DNA of 64,000 bases. Origin: Vibrio hannami. Its GTDB lineage: Bacteria > Pseudomonadota > Gammaproteobacteria > Enterobacterales > Vibrionaceae. Every line of letters begins with the position of its first letter. Position 1 is the stretch's first letter. A program made the translations under genes and the position numbers. The stretch is from contig NZ_JARQZP010000006.1 of NCBI RefSeq assembly GCF_029589055.1, forward strand, positions 186,001-250,000, written 5' to 3'. Under the pieces are notes generated by a model. The model did no database searches, was not told the origin of the DNA, and was given only the letters and a program-made list of their open reading frames with translations. Positions 19,500-30,098 of this stretch are shown piece after piece.

Positions 19500-20324
19500 A
19501 TGAATCAAGAAGAGTTACTAAAAAAAATAGAAGAACTCCCAAGATTGGAAAAGGTATTGAATGAAATTCTTGATATGGTGAATCAGTTAGATTTTGACTT
19601 TAATGAGCTTGCTTTGAAAGTTTCAATGGATCAGGTTCTTAGTACCAGAATGTTGAGGCTGGCTAATTCTGCCCAATTTGGCGGGCGTAGGGAGGTATCC
19701 TCCATTAATGAAGCCATTGTTCGGGTTGGTAGTGAGTCTGTTCGTTCTTTGGTTCGCGCTTCGGTGTTGTCTCAAGCTTTCCCAAAATTAAAGACCATTA
19801 GCTTGAAGGATTATTGGGCTAATACCTTTGAAGTGTCGATGATTGCTGGTCAACTGGCACCTCGTGCAAATCTGGATCCGGATGAAGTCTTTACAACAGG
19901 TACGCTTCACAACATAGGTTTGTTGATGATACACGCCAATGCGCCAGAGCAAGCTAAAATCATTACCCAGCGAATTGAAGGTGGTGAGAAGCCGTTTGCA
20001 GTGCAAAGAGACGTACTTGGTACCGATGTTCCTGCTATTGGAGCAAAACTGGCTCAGGCGTGGGAGTTTCCTCCTCAAATGGTCGATGCCATTGCTCACT
20101 CTCACTCACCGGCTAAGGCGAAAGTGTCCCCCGAACTGGCTTATTTGCTTCGTTTCTCTATTGATGTGCACAAGGCATGGGACTCTCTTTTAGACAGAGA
20201 TAAAGTAACTTTTGTGACCATGCACCCATGCAGTAAAATACTGGGCTTTACCCCTGATACTGTAGATATTATCAATGAAATTAGGGGTGAGGGTTATGAG
20301 CTGGCATACCAGCTATTTAGCTAG
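19500..20324 (+). CDS. HDOD domain protein
   Basis: A 274-residue cytosolic protein made almost entirely of an HDOD domain, a non-catalytic relative of HD phosphohydrolases found in bacterial signalling. The typical N-terminal block LPRLEKVLNEIL is followed by SMDQVLSTRMLRLANSAQFG and SINEAIVRVGSESVRSLV. In the position of the HD pair it has GTLHNIGLLMI, so His is followed by Asn and hydrolase activity is unlikely. No attached receiver or GGDEF domain. It overlaps the convergent EamA transporter gene by 8 bases. Confidence 0.9.
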   Translation: MNQEELLKKIEELPRLEKVLNEILDMVNQLDFDFNELALKVSMDQVLSTRMLRLANSAQFGGRREVSSINEAIVRVGSESVRSLVRASVLSQAFPKLKTISLKDYWANTFEVSMIAGQLAPRANLDPDEVFTTGTLHNIGLLMIHANAPEQAKIITQRIEGGEKPFAVQRDVLGTDVPAIGAKLAQAWEFPPQMVDAIAHSHSPAKAKVSPELAYLLRFSIDVHKAWDSLLDRDKVTFVTMHPCSKILGFTPDTVDIINEIRGEGYELAYQLFS

Positions 20325-21213
20325 TAGCGGCTTTTGTTTTTCCCTTAATCTGCTGGATGACTAATCCGGATACAATCATGACCAGGCCAACAAGAGTCGA
20401 AGGTGGGATTGTTTCTCCGATTATATAAGCAAGCAAAATGAGTGAGATAAACGGAGAGATAAAAATCAGATTGCTGATTCTTGCAGTGTTGGAGGTTGCT
20501 TTTAGTGCTGACAACCAAAGAACAAAAGTCACACCCATTTCAAACAGCCCCACATAAGTGACAGCCATCCATCCCTTGCTTGTAATGTTCCAGCTGGCCC
20601 CTTCAAAGAAAGCAATTCCGAATGTGAATGGTAGTGCAACCAGAAAGCCAAGCAGGACACCAACAACTGGATCGGCTTTGTTTTTGGTATTGAGAATCCA
20701 GTACCCCGCCCAAAGCAAAGTAGACAACAGAGCCAGGCCAACACCCAGAGGACTGTCAAAGTTTAGCGCCAGAACATCGCCTTTTGTCGCTATTACCACA
20801 ACACCAGCATAGCCGAGCACACAAGCGATCCAGTCCTGCTTACGAATTTTTTGTCCGAGAAAGACCGCTGCCATTAAGGTCAGAGTAATTGCCCAGCTGT
20901 AGTTTAATGGCTGAGCCTGAGAGGCAGGAAGTAAGTCATAAGCCTTAAACAGGATCAAATAGTAGGCAAGGGGATTAATCAGCCCGAGAACCAGATAGTA
21001 AAGAGGATTGGAAAAAAACGTTGTATAAAGCTGCCCAAGCTTGCCCTGAAAGTAACAGATAAAAATCAGTGCCAATGCAGAAACCAAACTGGCGACAGCA
21101 AGCATCTGTATAGGGGTAAATTCCTGTAAAGTTAGCTTAAATGCGGTTGCGACGGTGGACCAAAGTAGCACCGCTGATAAGCCAAAAGCCAACGCGTGTT
21201 TCTCGTTTTTCAT
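20317..21213 (-). CDS. EamA/DMT-family transporter
   Basis: Inner-membrane protein of about 298 residues with ten hydrophobic segments in two EamA repeats: N half around residues 8-135, C half 148-285. The family pattern LLWSTVATAFKL lies in the first helix. The substrate is unknown; relatives export amino acids or metabolites. ATG 21213 (MKNEKHALAFG) is preferred; the frame is open to 21261. Monocistronic, convergent with the HDOD gene. Confidence 0.88.
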   Translation of the reverse strand: MKNEKHALAFGLSAVLLWSTVATAFKLTLQEFTPIQMLAVASLVSALALIFICYFQGKLGQLYTTFFSNPLYYLVLGLINPLAYYLILFKAYDLLPASQAQPLNYSWAITLTLMAAVFLGQKIRKQDWIACVLGYAGVVVIATKGDVLALNFDSPLGVGLALLSTLLWAGYWILNTKNKADPVVGVLLGFLVALPFTFGIAFFEGASWNITSKGWMAVTYVGLFEMGVTFVLWLSALKATSNTARISNLIFISPFISLILLAYIIGETIPPSTLVGLVMIVSGLVIQQIKGKTKAATS

Positions 21214-21332
21214 TATTTGATTCTTAGTATTAGTCTGACGCGCACAGTGTACAGAATACAACGATACTATTCATGGCTGGACATTTATCCAGTATCTACA
21301 TAAGATTTTCAAAAAAGTAACTTGGTTAACGT

Positions 21333-22847
21333 ATGCAGTGGATTATTGAGAATCAGCTTATCGTCATTTCTGTTCTGGGCAGTGGATGTGCTGCGGCATT
21401 TATATCTGGCTGGTGGATTAAGCAGAAAATGAATTTCAGCTTAGAACTTCAAAAGCAGAAAGCAGAATCTGAGCAGCAACTGATCTTAACCCGGCTGGCA
21501 GAAGCAGAAAAAGCTCTGGCTGAAAGTCAGAGTGAGCTTGATGAGCTGGATATAGAGCGCGACAAAGCTGCTTTTGAGCTCAAGCAATCGCACGGCAAAC
21601 TAATGGCAGCGATGGAAAAGCTGCGTCACTTCGATGCTGTTAATCAGGAGAGACAGAATCATGTAGAGGCACTGAGCCAGGCGCGGGATGATATTGCACA
21701 ACTAACCGCAGATCTGCGTGAGCAGGATGCGCGTCATCGGGAAGAGAGCAAAGCGAATCTTGAGAAACTTCAGTTACTGGAGAAGGCAGAGGAAAGGTTA
21801 AAACAACAGTTTGAGCATTTAGCTAACCAACTCTTTGAGGCCAAAACTGCCAAAGTTGACCAACAGAACCGTCAGAGCTTAGAAGGCTTACTCTCGCCAT
21901 TAAAAGAACAGTTAGAGGGCTTTAAAAAACAAGTAACAGACAGTTTTGGTAATGAAGCCAAAGAGCGCCATACCTTAGTTCATGAGATCAAAAGCTTACA
22001 GAAGCTGAACGAACAGATGACTCGCGAAGCAGTGAATCTCACTCAGGCTCTGAAGGGTGACAATAAGCAACAAGGCAACTGGGGGGAAGTGGTTTTAGCC
22101 AGAGTTCTTGCTGAGTCGGGGTTACGAGAAGGACACGAATATCAAACGCAGGTTAGTCTACAAGATGAAGCTGGCAAGCGTTATCAACCGGATGTGATTG
22201 TTCACTTACCTGACAACAAGCAAGTGGTTATCGATTCAAAAATGGCATTGGTTGCTTACGAGCGTTACTTTAATTCGGAATCGAATGAGGAAAAATCTCA
22301 GGCGTTAAGCGATCACCTAACCGCGATTAGAGGACATATCCGGGGTTTGAGCCAAAAGGACTACCATAAGCTAAAAGGTATTCATTCTCTTGATTATGTG
22401 CTGATGTTTATCCCGGTGGAACCTGCGTTTCAGGTTGCTATCGAAGCTGATCCTTCCCTCGTAAAGGATGCTATGGAGAACAATATTATCCTGGTGAGCC
22501 CGACAACGCTGCTGGTCGCTTTAAGAACCATTGATAACCTCTGGCGGAATGAAAGACAGAATCAAAATGCTCAGGTGATAGCAGAAAGAGCGAGCAAACT
22601 GTACGACAAGCTTCGGCTATTCCTGGATGATATGGAGTCTATTGGCAGCTCATTAGATAAAGCGAGTCAGAACTATCAGGGCGCGATGAACAAGCTGGCT
22701 ACAGGTAGGGGAAATGTTTTGCGTCAGGCAGAAAGCTTTAAAGAGTTGGGTGTTGAGATTAAAAAGCCCATTTCTACCAGCCTGTTAGAAATTAACCAAA
22801 ATGAGGCTCTGGTAGAAAGACATCCCGATAAGGATAAAGTAAACTGA
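21333..22847 (+). CDS. rmuC: DNA recombination protein RmuC
   Basis: RmuC-family protein, 504 residues, linked in E. coli to limiting recombination at short inverted repeats. There is an N-terminal membrane anchor (residues 8-27), then a long coiled coil (about 30-190), then the nuclease-like RmuC core with NWGEVVLARVLAESGL, YQPDVIVHLPD and IDSKMALVAYERY. The last residues of the core show LRTIDNLWRNERQNQNA. It is followed 48 bases later by ubiE; rmuC-ubiE adjacency is widespread in gammaproteobacteria. Confidence 0.94.
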   Translation: MQWIIENQLIVISVLGSGCAAAFISGWWIKQKMNFSLELQKQKAESEQQLILTRLAEAEKALAESQSELDELDIERDKAAFELKQSHGKLMAAMEKLRHFDAVNQERQNHVEALSQARDDIAQLTADLREQDARHREESKANLEKLQLLEKAEERLKQQFEHLANQLFEAKTAKVDQQNRQSLEGLLSPLKEQLEGFKKQVTDSFGNEAKERHTLVHEIKSLQKLNEQMTREAVNLTQALKGDNKQQGNWGEVVLARVLAESGLREGHEYQTQVSLQDEAGKRYQPDVIVHLPDNKQVVIDSKMALVAYERYFNSESNEEKSQALSDHLTAIRGHIRGLSQKDYHKLKGIHSLDYVLMFIPVEPAFQVAIEADPSLVKDAMENNIILVSPTTLLVALRTIDNLWRNERQNQNAQVIAERASKLYDKLRLFLDDMESIGSSLDKASQNYQGAMNKLATGRGNVLRQAESFKELGVEIKKPISTSLLEINQNEALVERHPDKDKVN

Positions 22848-22895
22848 GCGCTCGCATCCTCTTCGAGGAATTAGTGGATGCCAGTGAGGGAAATA

Positions 22896-23678
22896 ATGAC
22901 AGATATAAGCTTAGACGCAAATTCAGCCGCTCAAACTGAAGAAACGACACATTTTGGTTTTAAAACCGTTGCCAAAGAAGAAAAAGTTGCCAAAGTTGCC
23001 GAGGTTTTCCACTCGGTAGCGACTAAATACGACATCATGAATGACCTGATGTCTGGGGGCATTCACAGGGTCTGGAAACGATTTACTATTGATTGCAGTG
23101 GCGCTCGCCCTGGTCAGAGAATTCTGGATCTTGGCGGTGGCACCGGAGATTTGACGGCAAAGTTCTCACGTATTGTTGGCGAAAAAGGTCATGTAATCCT
23201 TGCTGATATCAACAACTCAATGCTGAATGTTGGCCGTGATAAGTTAAGAGATTCAGGGGTTGTCGGGAATGTGCATTACGTGCAGGCGAATGCGGAAGAG
23301 CTCCCTTTTCCTGATGACTATTTTGACTGCATTACGATAAGCTTCTGCCTGAGAAACGTAACAGATAAAGACAAAGCGCTTCGCTCAATGTTCCGCGTTC
23401 TTAAGCCGGGTGGCCGTCTTCTGGTTCTTGAATTTTCTAAGCCAATACTAGAGCCGTTATCCAAGATATATGACGCATACTCTTTCCACCTGCTTCCTAA
23501 GATGGGAGAGATTATTGCTAATGACTCAGAGAGTTATCGCTATCTGGCTGAATCTATCCGTATGCACCCAGATCAAGACACGCTCCAGGGCATGATGGAT
23601 GAAGCGGGTTTTGAGAAGACCAGCTACTACAACCTGACTGGCGGAATCGTTGCGCTTCACCGTGGCTATAAATTCTGA
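22896..23678 (+). CDS. ubiE: Ubiquinone/menaquinone C-methyltransferase UbiE
   Basis: SAM-dependent C-methyltransferase acting on demethylmenaquinol and the octaprenyl-benzoquinol intermediate of ubiquinone synthesis; 260 residues. SAM motif [11 protein letters not shown], then the UbiE signatures [17 protein letters not shown] and [18 protein letters not shown] directly precedes ATG 22896; the earlier ATG at 22878 is not needed. First of the ubiE-ubiJ-ubiB cluster, 7 bases before ubiJ. Confidence 0.96.
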   Translation: MTDISLDANSAAQTEETTHFGFKTVAKEEKVAKVAEVFHSVATKYDIMNDLMSGGIHRVWKRFTIDCSGARPGQRILDLGGGTGDLTAKFSRIVGEKGHVILADINNSMLNVGRDKLRDSGVVGNVHYVQANAEELPFPDDYFDCITISFCLRNVTDKDKALRSMFRVLKPGGRLLVLEFSKPILEPLSKIYDAYSFHLLPKMGEIIANDSESYRYLAESIRMHPDQDTLQGMMDEAGFEKTSYYNLTGGIVALHRGYKF

Positions 23679-23685
23679 GGACGTT

Positions 23686-24303
23686 ATGCCTGAGTTAATG
23701 TCACTTGACCCAATGGCAACGGCTGCCATTGAAACTGCACTCAATACTTTGCTCAAGGAGAGCCCAGAGCAGAGTAAGCAACTGCTCCGCTTGAAGGGGC
23801 AGGTATTACAGATTCACCTTATCGAAGTGAATAAAACACTGACATTTATCTTCAGCCAGCAGGTTGATGTGCTGGCCAGATATGAAGGTCAGCCAGATTG
23901 TTATGTCTCGCTTCATCTTTCCGCGCTTCCAGAACTACGGGATGAATCCAATATCACCAGACTAATCAAGCAAGAGAAAGTTGAGCTTGAAGGTGACATT
24001 AAGCTCGTTCAGCACTTTTCTCAGTTGCTTAAAGATATCAGACCGGACATTGAAGAGTGGATGTCTCGCTATACCGGCGATATTGTTGCTCACTCTGTTG
24101 TTCAGAGCGCAAAATATTTCGGCTGCTGGGTTAAGAAGCAGGCAAAAAAACACGAAAATCATCTGGGGCAGGCGCTTACCGAAGAGTGGAAAATTGCTCC
24201 GCCACCACTGGAAGTCGCTTATTTTTGTGATCAGGTTGATGACGTTAAATCGAAGGCAGAGCAGTTAGAATCTCGCCTGAATAAGCTGTTGGAGCACGCA
24301 TGA
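23686..24303 (+). CDS. ubiJ: Ubiquinone biosynthesis accessory factor UbiJ
   Basis: UbiJ, 205 residues (E. coli 201). An N-terminal SCP2 lipid-binding domain is thought to hold the quinone intermediates for the Ubi complex; the C terminus is a helix/coiled coil ([16 protein letters not shown]) used for pairing with UbiK. AGGA lies 5 bases before ATG 23686. The stop overlaps the start of ubiB by 4 bases, implying translational coupling. Confidence 0.93.
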   Translation: MPELMSLDPMATAAIETALNTLLKESPEQSKQLLRLKGQVLQIHLIEVNKTLTFIFSQQVDVLARYEGQPDCYVSLHLSALPELRDESNITRLIKQEKVELEGDIKLVQHFSQLLKDIRPDIEEWMSRYTGDIVAHSVVQSAKYFGCWVKKQAKKHENHLGQALTEEWKIAPPPLEVAYFCDQVDDVKSKAEQLESRLNKLLEHA

Positions 24304-25937
24304 CTCCAACAGAACTGAAAAGACTCTACAAAATAACCAAAGTCCAACTGGAATACGGACTGGATGAGCTACTCCCGGATCATCAACTTACCAGAACGCC
24401 ATTGTTAGCCAGAAAAGCTCTATTCTGGCTGAAAAACAAGCACGCAGACAAAGATTTAGGGGTTCGGTTAAGGCTTGTTCTGCAAGAACTTGGTCCGGTC
24501 TGGATTAAGTTTGGGCAGATGATGTCCACCCGTCGGGATTTATTTCCGCCATTCTTAGCTGATCAGTTAGCGTTACTGCAGGATCAGGTAGAGCCGTTTG
24601 ATGGCTCCCTGGCTAAAGAGCAAATGGAGGAAGCACTGGGTGGTCCTCTGGAAAACTGGTTCACCGATTTTGATATCGAGCCGTTGGCTTCGGCTTCAAT
24701 TGCTCAGGTTCATACTGCCAAAGTAAAAGAAACCGGACAGGAAATTGTTCTTAAAGTCATTCGTCCGGATATCCGCCCTATTATCGACGCGGATATCAAA
24801 TTGATGTACCGAATGGCGCGTATCGTAGCTAAAGCACTACCTGATGCTCGCAGGCTTAAACCAGTTGAGGTTGTGCGCGAGTACGAAAAAACGTTACTTG
24901 ATGAACTGGATTTAAGGCGTGAAGCCGCAAACGCCATTCAGTTGCGCAGAAACTTCGAAGGCAGCGAAGAGCTGTATGTGCCAGAAGTGCTTCCTGACTT
25001 TAGTAGCGAAACACTAATGGTATCAGAACGAATCTATGGGATTCAGGTGTCTGATATCGAGGGGCTCAGGGCAAACGGCACCAATATGAAACTATTGGCT
25101 GAGCGTGGAGTGAGTGTATTTTTCACTCAGGTTTTCCGCGATAGTTTCTTCCATGCAGATATGCATCCCGGAAATGTGTTTGTACAGTATGACCATCCGG
25201 AAAACCCTCAATGGATCGGCCTGGATTGCGGAATTGTAGGAACCCTTAATAGCGAAGATAAACGTTATCTGGCGGAAAACTTCCTTGCATTCTTTAACCG
25301 TGATTATCATAAAGTTGCTCAACTTCATGTTGATTCGGGCTGGGTGCCTGTTGATACCAATGTACAGGAGTTTGAGTTCGCGATACGCGTGGTGTGTGAG
25401 CCTATCTTTGCTAAGCCGCTGTGTGAGATATCGTTTGGTCATGTGTTGTTAAACCTGTTTAATACAGCGCGTCGATTCAACATGGAGGTACAACCTCAAC
25501 TGGTACTTCTGCAAAAAACTCTGCTCTATGTAGAAGGGCTGGGAAGACAGTTATATCCTCAGCTGGATCTGTGGGCTACCGCCAAGCCGTTTCTTGAAAA
25601 CTGGATGGCGCATCAGGTTGGTCCGCAGGCGGTAATCGATGCGGTGAAGGAAAAGGCACCTTTTTGGGCTGAGAGACTCCCAGAGTTGCCAGAGTTGATT
25701 TACGATGGGTTAAAACGAGGTCGTGAAATAGACCAAAAGATGGATAAAATCTATCAGGGCTATCAACAAACCAAGCGAAATCACGCAAAAGGTAAATTAT
25801 TACTTGGTATTGGCTCAACTCTCGTCGTATGCTCTACGATACTGGTGATCGGCCCGTATAACTACCTCGCTTTGGGTAGCGGCATTACTGGTGTCACATT
25901 TTGGCTGCTAAGTTGGCGTGCGTACATTAAAAAATAG
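24300..25937 (+). CDS. ubiB: Ubiquinone biosynthesis protein UbiB
   Basis: Atypical kinase-fold ATPase (ABC1/ADCK family) needed for coenzyme Q synthesis; 545 residues. The KFGQ motif typical of UbiB lies at residues 70-73, the A-rich nucleotide loop is ASIAQVH, and the catalytic-type HADMHPGN and LDCG motifs are present. Two membrane helices close the C terminus (about residues 500-540). It starts inside the ubiJ stop (ATGA overlap). tatA follows after 53 bases. Confidence 0.96.
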   Translation: MTPTELKRLYKITKVQLEYGLDELLPDHQLTRTPLLARKALFWLKNKHADKDLGVRLRLVLQELGPVWIKFGQMMSTRRDLFPPFLADQLALLQDQVEPFDGSLAKEQMEEALGGPLENWFTDFDIEPLASASIAQVHTAKVKETGQEIVLKVIRPDIRPIIDADIKLMYRMARIVAKALPDARRLKPVEVVREYEKTLLDELDLRREAANAIQLRRNFEGSEELYVPEVLPDFSSETLMVSERIYGIQVSDIEGLRANGTNMKLLAERGVSVFFTQVFRDSFFHADMHPGNVFVQYDHPENPQWIGLDCGIVGTLNSEDKRYLAENFLAFFNRDYHKVAQLHVDSGWVPVDTNVQEFEFAIRVVCEPIFAKPLCEISFGHVLLNLFNTARRFNMEVQPQLVLLQKTLLYVEGLGRQLYPQLDLWATAKPFLENWMAHQVGPQAVIDAVKEKAPFWAERLPELPELIYDGLKRGREIDQKMDKIYQGYQQTKRNHAKGKLLLGIGSTLVVCSTILVIGPYNYLALGSGITGVTFWLLSWRAYIKK

Positions 25938-25990
25938 TACACTTAGCGGAATAAATTTCATGTTCAATAATAATCCCCGAGGTATTGGAA

Positions 25991-26242
25991 ATGGGTGGTA
26001 TTAGTATTTGGCAATTACTTATTATTGCTGTAATCGTTGTGTTGCTGTTTGGAACTAAAAAGCTACGTAATATGGGCGGTGATTTAGGTTCAGCAGTGAA
26101 AGGTTTCAAAAAAGCAATGAACGATGATGAGCCAACTTCTAAGTCGACAGAGAAAGACGCAGACTTTGAGCCTCAGAATATTGAGCAGAAGAAAGAACAA
26201 GCTTCTTCTGAAGAAGTTAAAAAAGACAAAGAGCAGGCATAA
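25991..26242 (+). CDS. tatA: Sec-independent translocase protein TatA
   Basis: Pore-forming subunit of the twin-arginine translocase; 83 residues. The short membrane helix ([18 protein letters not shown]), the FGTKKLR hinge, an amphipathic helix and an acidic/Lys tail are all present. ATG 25991 is preceded by GAGG; the TTG two codons earlier gives no advantage. First gene of the tat set, 3 bases before tatB. Confidence 0.96.
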   Translation: MGGISIWQLLIIAVIVVLLFGTKKLRNMGGDLGSAVKGFKKAMNDDEPTSKSTEKDADFEPQNIEQKKEQASSEEVKKDKEQA

Positions 26243-26245
26243 ACC

Positions 26246-26629
26246 GTGTTCGATATCGGTTTTTGGGAGCTGATATTAATTTCAGTCGTTGGTCTAGTCG
26301 TATTAGGACCGGAGCGTTTGCCAACTGCTATTCGTAGTGTGGCAAAGTTCATCAATGGTGCGAAAGCCATGGCGAACGGAGTGAAAGATGAGCTCTCCCA
26401 TGAACTAAAGATTCAGGAAATGCAAGAGAACCTCAAAAAAGCTGAGCAGATGAGTATGGAAGAGTTATCTCCAGATCTGAAGGCGTCGGTTGAGGAGCTT
26501 AAGCAGGCTGCAAAAGATGTGCAAAGACCTTTTGCTAACGATGCTCCTGCGGCTGCGAAAGAGCAGAATTCTGAATCCGAGAAAGAAAAAAGGCTGAGTA
26601 ATAACGTAATTTATTATTCGGCAATATAG
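26246..26629 (+). CDS. tatB: Sec-independent translocase protein TatB
   Basis: Substrate-receptor partner of TatC; 127 residues. GTG start, the TatB N terminus [17 protein letters not shown] with conserved Glu8, then GPERLP and an amphipathic helix. The last residues ([12 protein letters not shown]) look unlike a TatB tail. An A6 run at 26586-26591 directly precedes them, and one more A would end the protein as KKAE, so a one-base slip in the run is possible. A terminator-like hairpin starts 3 bases after the stop. Confidence 0.92.
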   Translation: MFDIGFWELILISVVGLVVLGPERLPTAIRSVAKFINGAKAMANGVKDELSHELKIQEMQENLKKAEQMSMEELSPDLKASVEELKQAAKDVQRPFANDAPAAAKEQNSESEKEKRLSNNVIYYSAI

Positions 26630-26631
26630 AC

Positions 26632-26663
26632 AGAGCTGCCGATATGCAGCTCTTTTTGTTTTT
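26632..26663 (+). terminator. Terminator-like hairpin between tatB and tatC
   Basis: An 8-bp stem (26632-26639 with 26646-26653) with a CGATAT loop, then TTTTT and GTTTTT. It has all parts of an intrinsic terminator but lies inside the tatABC operon, 20 bases before the tatC ribosome-binding site. Confidence 0.75.
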
Positions 26664-26676
26664 CAGTGAGGTTTAT

Positions 26677-27429
26677 ATGTCGTCGGTGAATCAGCAGACG
26701 CAGCCACTTATTAGCCATCTTTTAGAGTTGAGAAACCGCCTGCTTAGAGCATTGGCGGCGGTACTTGTCATTTTTATAGCGCTAATCTATTTCTCGAACC
26801 ATATTTATGAGTTTATTTCGGCGCCTCTAATTGAGCGATTGCCGGAAGACGCAACAATGATTGCAACAGACGTAGCATCACCGTTCTTTACGCCGTTAAA
26901 GTTAACTTTGATCGCATCTGTATTTATAGCAGTACCGTTTATTCTTTATCAGGTTTGGGCATTTGTGGCTCCTGGTTTGTATAAGCATGAGCGTAAGCTC
27001 ATTATGCCGTTGATGTTCTCTAGCTCATTGTTGTTCTATTGTGGCGTTGCCTTTGCTTACTACGTGGTGTTCCCGCTGGTGTTTGGCTTCTTCACTGCAA
27101 TATCGCTAGGTGGAGTTGAGTTTGCTACGGATATATCCAGTTATCTGGATTTTGTGTTAGCTCTGTTTTTAGCGTTTGGTATCGCTTTTGAGGTTCCTGT
27201 AGCGATTATTTTGCTTTGCTGGACTGGTGCTACAGATGTTAAGAGCCTTTCTGAAAAGCGCCCTTATATAGTGGTAGGTGCCTTTATTGTCGGCATGATG
27301 CTGACCCCACCAGATATGATCTCTCAAACACTTCTTGCTATACCTATGTGTTTACTGTTTGAGGTGGGACTGTTCTTTGCGCGTTTCTATACCCGACGTG
27401 ATGAAGCCGAAGAGAGCAGTGAATCCTAA
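26677..27429 (+). CDS. tatC: Sec-independent translocase protein TatC
   Basis: Six-helix membrane core of the Tat translocase that recognises the twin-arginine signal; 250 residues. It begins [22 protein letters not shown] (the HLxELRxR signature), and shows the conserved [12 protein letters not shown] and the FGIAFEVPV helix. ATG 26677 has GTGAGG 6 bases upstream; an in-frame ATG at 26644 lies inside the hairpin and is not used. Confidence 0.96.
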   Translation: MSSVNQQTQPLISHLLELRNRLLRALAAVLVIFIALIYFSNHIYEFISAPLIERLPEDATMIATDVASPFFTPLKLTLIASVFIAVPFILYQVWAFVAPGLYKHERKLIMPLMFSSSLLFYCGVAFAYYVVFPLVFGFFTAISLGGVEFATDISSYLDFVLALFLAFGIAFEVPVAIILLCWTGATDVKSLSEKRPYIVVGAFIVGMMLTPPDMISQTLLAIPMCLLFEVGLFFARFYTRRDEAEESSES

Positions 27430-27436
27430 CGTCGTA

Positions 27437-27516
27437 GTCATTCCCGCGGAAGCGGGAATCTAATCAACACAGTAAAAGAGCATAGATTCCTGCCTTCGTA
27501 GGGATGACAGTTTTTT
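27437..27516. repeat. Intergenic palindromic repeat, copy 2, possible bidirectional terminator
   Basis: A 72-base element with GTCATTCCCGC at one end and GGGATGAC at the other, inner AATCTA mirrored by ATAGATTCC, and a nested CCCGCGGAAGCGGG hairpin. It ends in T6 at 27511-27516 and sits between the convergent tatC and tatD, so it may end both. Related to the element at 9007-9094. Confidence 0.65.
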
Positions 27517-27564
27517 GTATAGTGGTGGCTTCCTTGTTGAGCGAATGAGCTCCTCTTTTAGTGT

Positions 27565-28326
27565 CTAAAGCTTAAACAGCTTAGTCGCATTGTTAGTCGT
27601 TAACTTATCGACTTCAGCTAGAGTCAACTCTTTCAAATCCGCCACTCTTTTAGCGACCAGTTCGGTATATGAAGGTTCATTACGCTTACCACGATGCGGC
27701 ACCGGAGCAAGATACGGGCAGTCTGTTTCCAGAATGATATCTTTTAAGTCCAGATGTGGTATCACCTTATCCATACCGCCATTTTTAAATGTAGATACAC
27801 CACCAAGTCCAAGGTGGAATCCTAAATCCGTAATTGCTTTTGCTTCTTCTACTGAACCGCCAAAGCAATGAAATACGCCACTTAAGGAGCCATCCTGTTC
27901 CCCTTTTAACAGCTCTAATGTTTCGGAAATAGAGTCTCGGGTATGAATGACGACAGGAAGTCCCATCTCTTTTGCCCAGTTAAGTTGGGTAACAAACGCA
28001 AACTCTTGTTCAGTCCGATAGGTTTTATCCCAATATAAATCGATACCAATTTCACCCACTGCAATAAAGTTATGCTTCTCAAACCATGAGTGAATCGTAG
28101 CAAGGGTCTGCTTTACATCAGCATCCACATAACAAGGGTGAAGTCCCATCATTGATCGACAGATTTCTGGGTATGCTTTTTCAGTTTCTAGCATAGGTGC
28201 AATGGATTCCAGATCGATGTTTGGCATCAGAATCTGGTTTACACCTTGTTCAACCGCTCTGCAAATCACTTCATTTCTGTCGTTATCAAATTCCTGGGCA
28301 TAAATATGGGCATGGGTATCAATCAT
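27565..28326 (-). CDS. tatD: TatD-family metal-dependent hydrolase
   Basis: TatD-type amidohydrolase-fold nuclease, 253 residues. The metal ligands are visible: THAH at the N terminus, Glu in GEIGID, His in VIHTRDS, His in FHCFGG and Asp in ETDCPYLAP. ATG 28326 (MIDTHAHIY) starts the family domain; the frame is open to 28377 with a weak ribosome site either way. It faces the tatABC operon tail to tail instead of being its fourth gene as in E. coli. The family has several paralogues, so the symbol is by context. Confidence 0.88.
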   Translation of the reverse strand: MIDTHAHIYAQEFDNDRNEVICRAVEQGVNQILMPNIDLESIAPMLETEKAYPEICRSMMGLHPCYVDADVKQTLATIHSWFEKHNFIAVGEIGIDLYWDKTYRTEQEFAFVTQLNWAKEMGLPVVIHTRDSISETLELLKGEQDGSLSGVFHCFGGSVEEAKAITDLGFHLGLGGVSTFKNGGMDKVIPHLDLKDIILETDCPYLAPVPHRGKRNEPSYTELVAKRVADLKELTLAEVDKLTTNNATKLFKL

Positions 28327-28459
28327 GGGTCTGTCGTCTCTAATCTTTAATGGGTAGATTATACGGTGATATCTCAAAATTGTATTCTGGATAGTTATTT
28401 TTCAAGCTACAAACTGGTCTGCAATCCCTGTAGTGATATGATGTTGAAGTATTTTTTAA

Positions 28460-29521
<1,062 letters not shown>

Positions 29522-29545
29522 ATGAGAAAAGTTATCAATTAGGTG

Positions 29546-29573
29546 TTGACTCTCAAATGAGAATGGTTATTAT
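29546..29573 (+). promoter_or_regulatory. ryhB promoter with overlapping Fur box
   Basis: -35 TTGACT (29546-29551), a 16-base spacer and -10 TATTAT (29568-29573). A Fur-box-like sequence TGAGAAT-G-GTTATTA occupies 29558-29572, matching most positions of the 7-1-7 consensus and overlapping the -10. This is the arrangement expected for iron-repressed ryhB. Confidence 0.8.
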
Positions 29574-29579
29574 TAACTT

Positions 29580-29757
29580 GTCTTGAGGAGTTAAGGAATC
29601 TTCGGAAACGAATTTACTTTAACTTCTTGAATGACACGACATTGCTCACATTGCTTCCAGTGTAATTTAAGCTTTAGGGTAAATAGATAACATTCTCCGA
29701 AGTTCTCGCTTTACCACTTATGCTAGGCGACATCGAAAGATGTCGCTTTCTTTTTTT
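29580..29757 (+). ncRNA. ryhB: RyhB small RNA (iron-sparing regulator)
   Basis: Hfq-dependent sRNA that represses iron-using proteins when iron is scarce. The core CACGACATTGCTCACATT, continuing GCTTCCAGTG (29635-29662), matches the E. coli RyhB pairing region. Upstream lies a sigma-70 promoter with a Fur box. The 3' end is a hairpin (29727-29734 with 29739-29746, GAAA tetraloop) followed by a T-rich tail. About 178 nt, longer than the 90-nt E. coli RNA, as known in vibrios. The location near hemB and polA agrees with V. cholerae. Ends are estimated. Confidence 0.93.
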
Positions 29758-30098
29758 GTAGGAATCACTTAGCAGATCTAGCATAAAATGCTCTGTTACG
29801 TCCTTTTTCATTAGTTATCTATCTATTAACCCTCAGATAACTTTTCCACATTGAGTGATCATTTTAGGATCTCCTAATTATGGTTAGATCTGATTGTAAG
29901 AATATGTAATTTAAAGACTTATTATTGATTTCTTACTCTAGAAAAGTAAGTGTCAAAAATGTGATCTTAAGTTACAAACAGACTTATCCACAGGAGGTAT
30001 GGTGATTTACTCTGAATCTCACATACTCAGCATAGAATCGTAAACAACTTCATGGCATCCTTAGCGCATCTTACTCTACTCATTGGATTTAGAAGCGC
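29758..30098. other. Intergenic region before polA with DnaA-box-like sites
   Basis: An AT-rich 341-base gap without a credible gene. It holds a perfect DnaA box TTATCCACA at 29984-29992, a near match TTTTCCACA at 29842-29850, and about five GATC sites (near 29775, 29857, 29870, 29887 and 29963). It presumably contains the polA promoter, which I cannot place with confidence. Confidence 0.6.

Noticed and set aside
29842..29992. Replication origin
   Set aside because: Only two DnaA boxes, no AT-rich 13-mer array and no gidA/mioC or dnaA/rctB neighbours.
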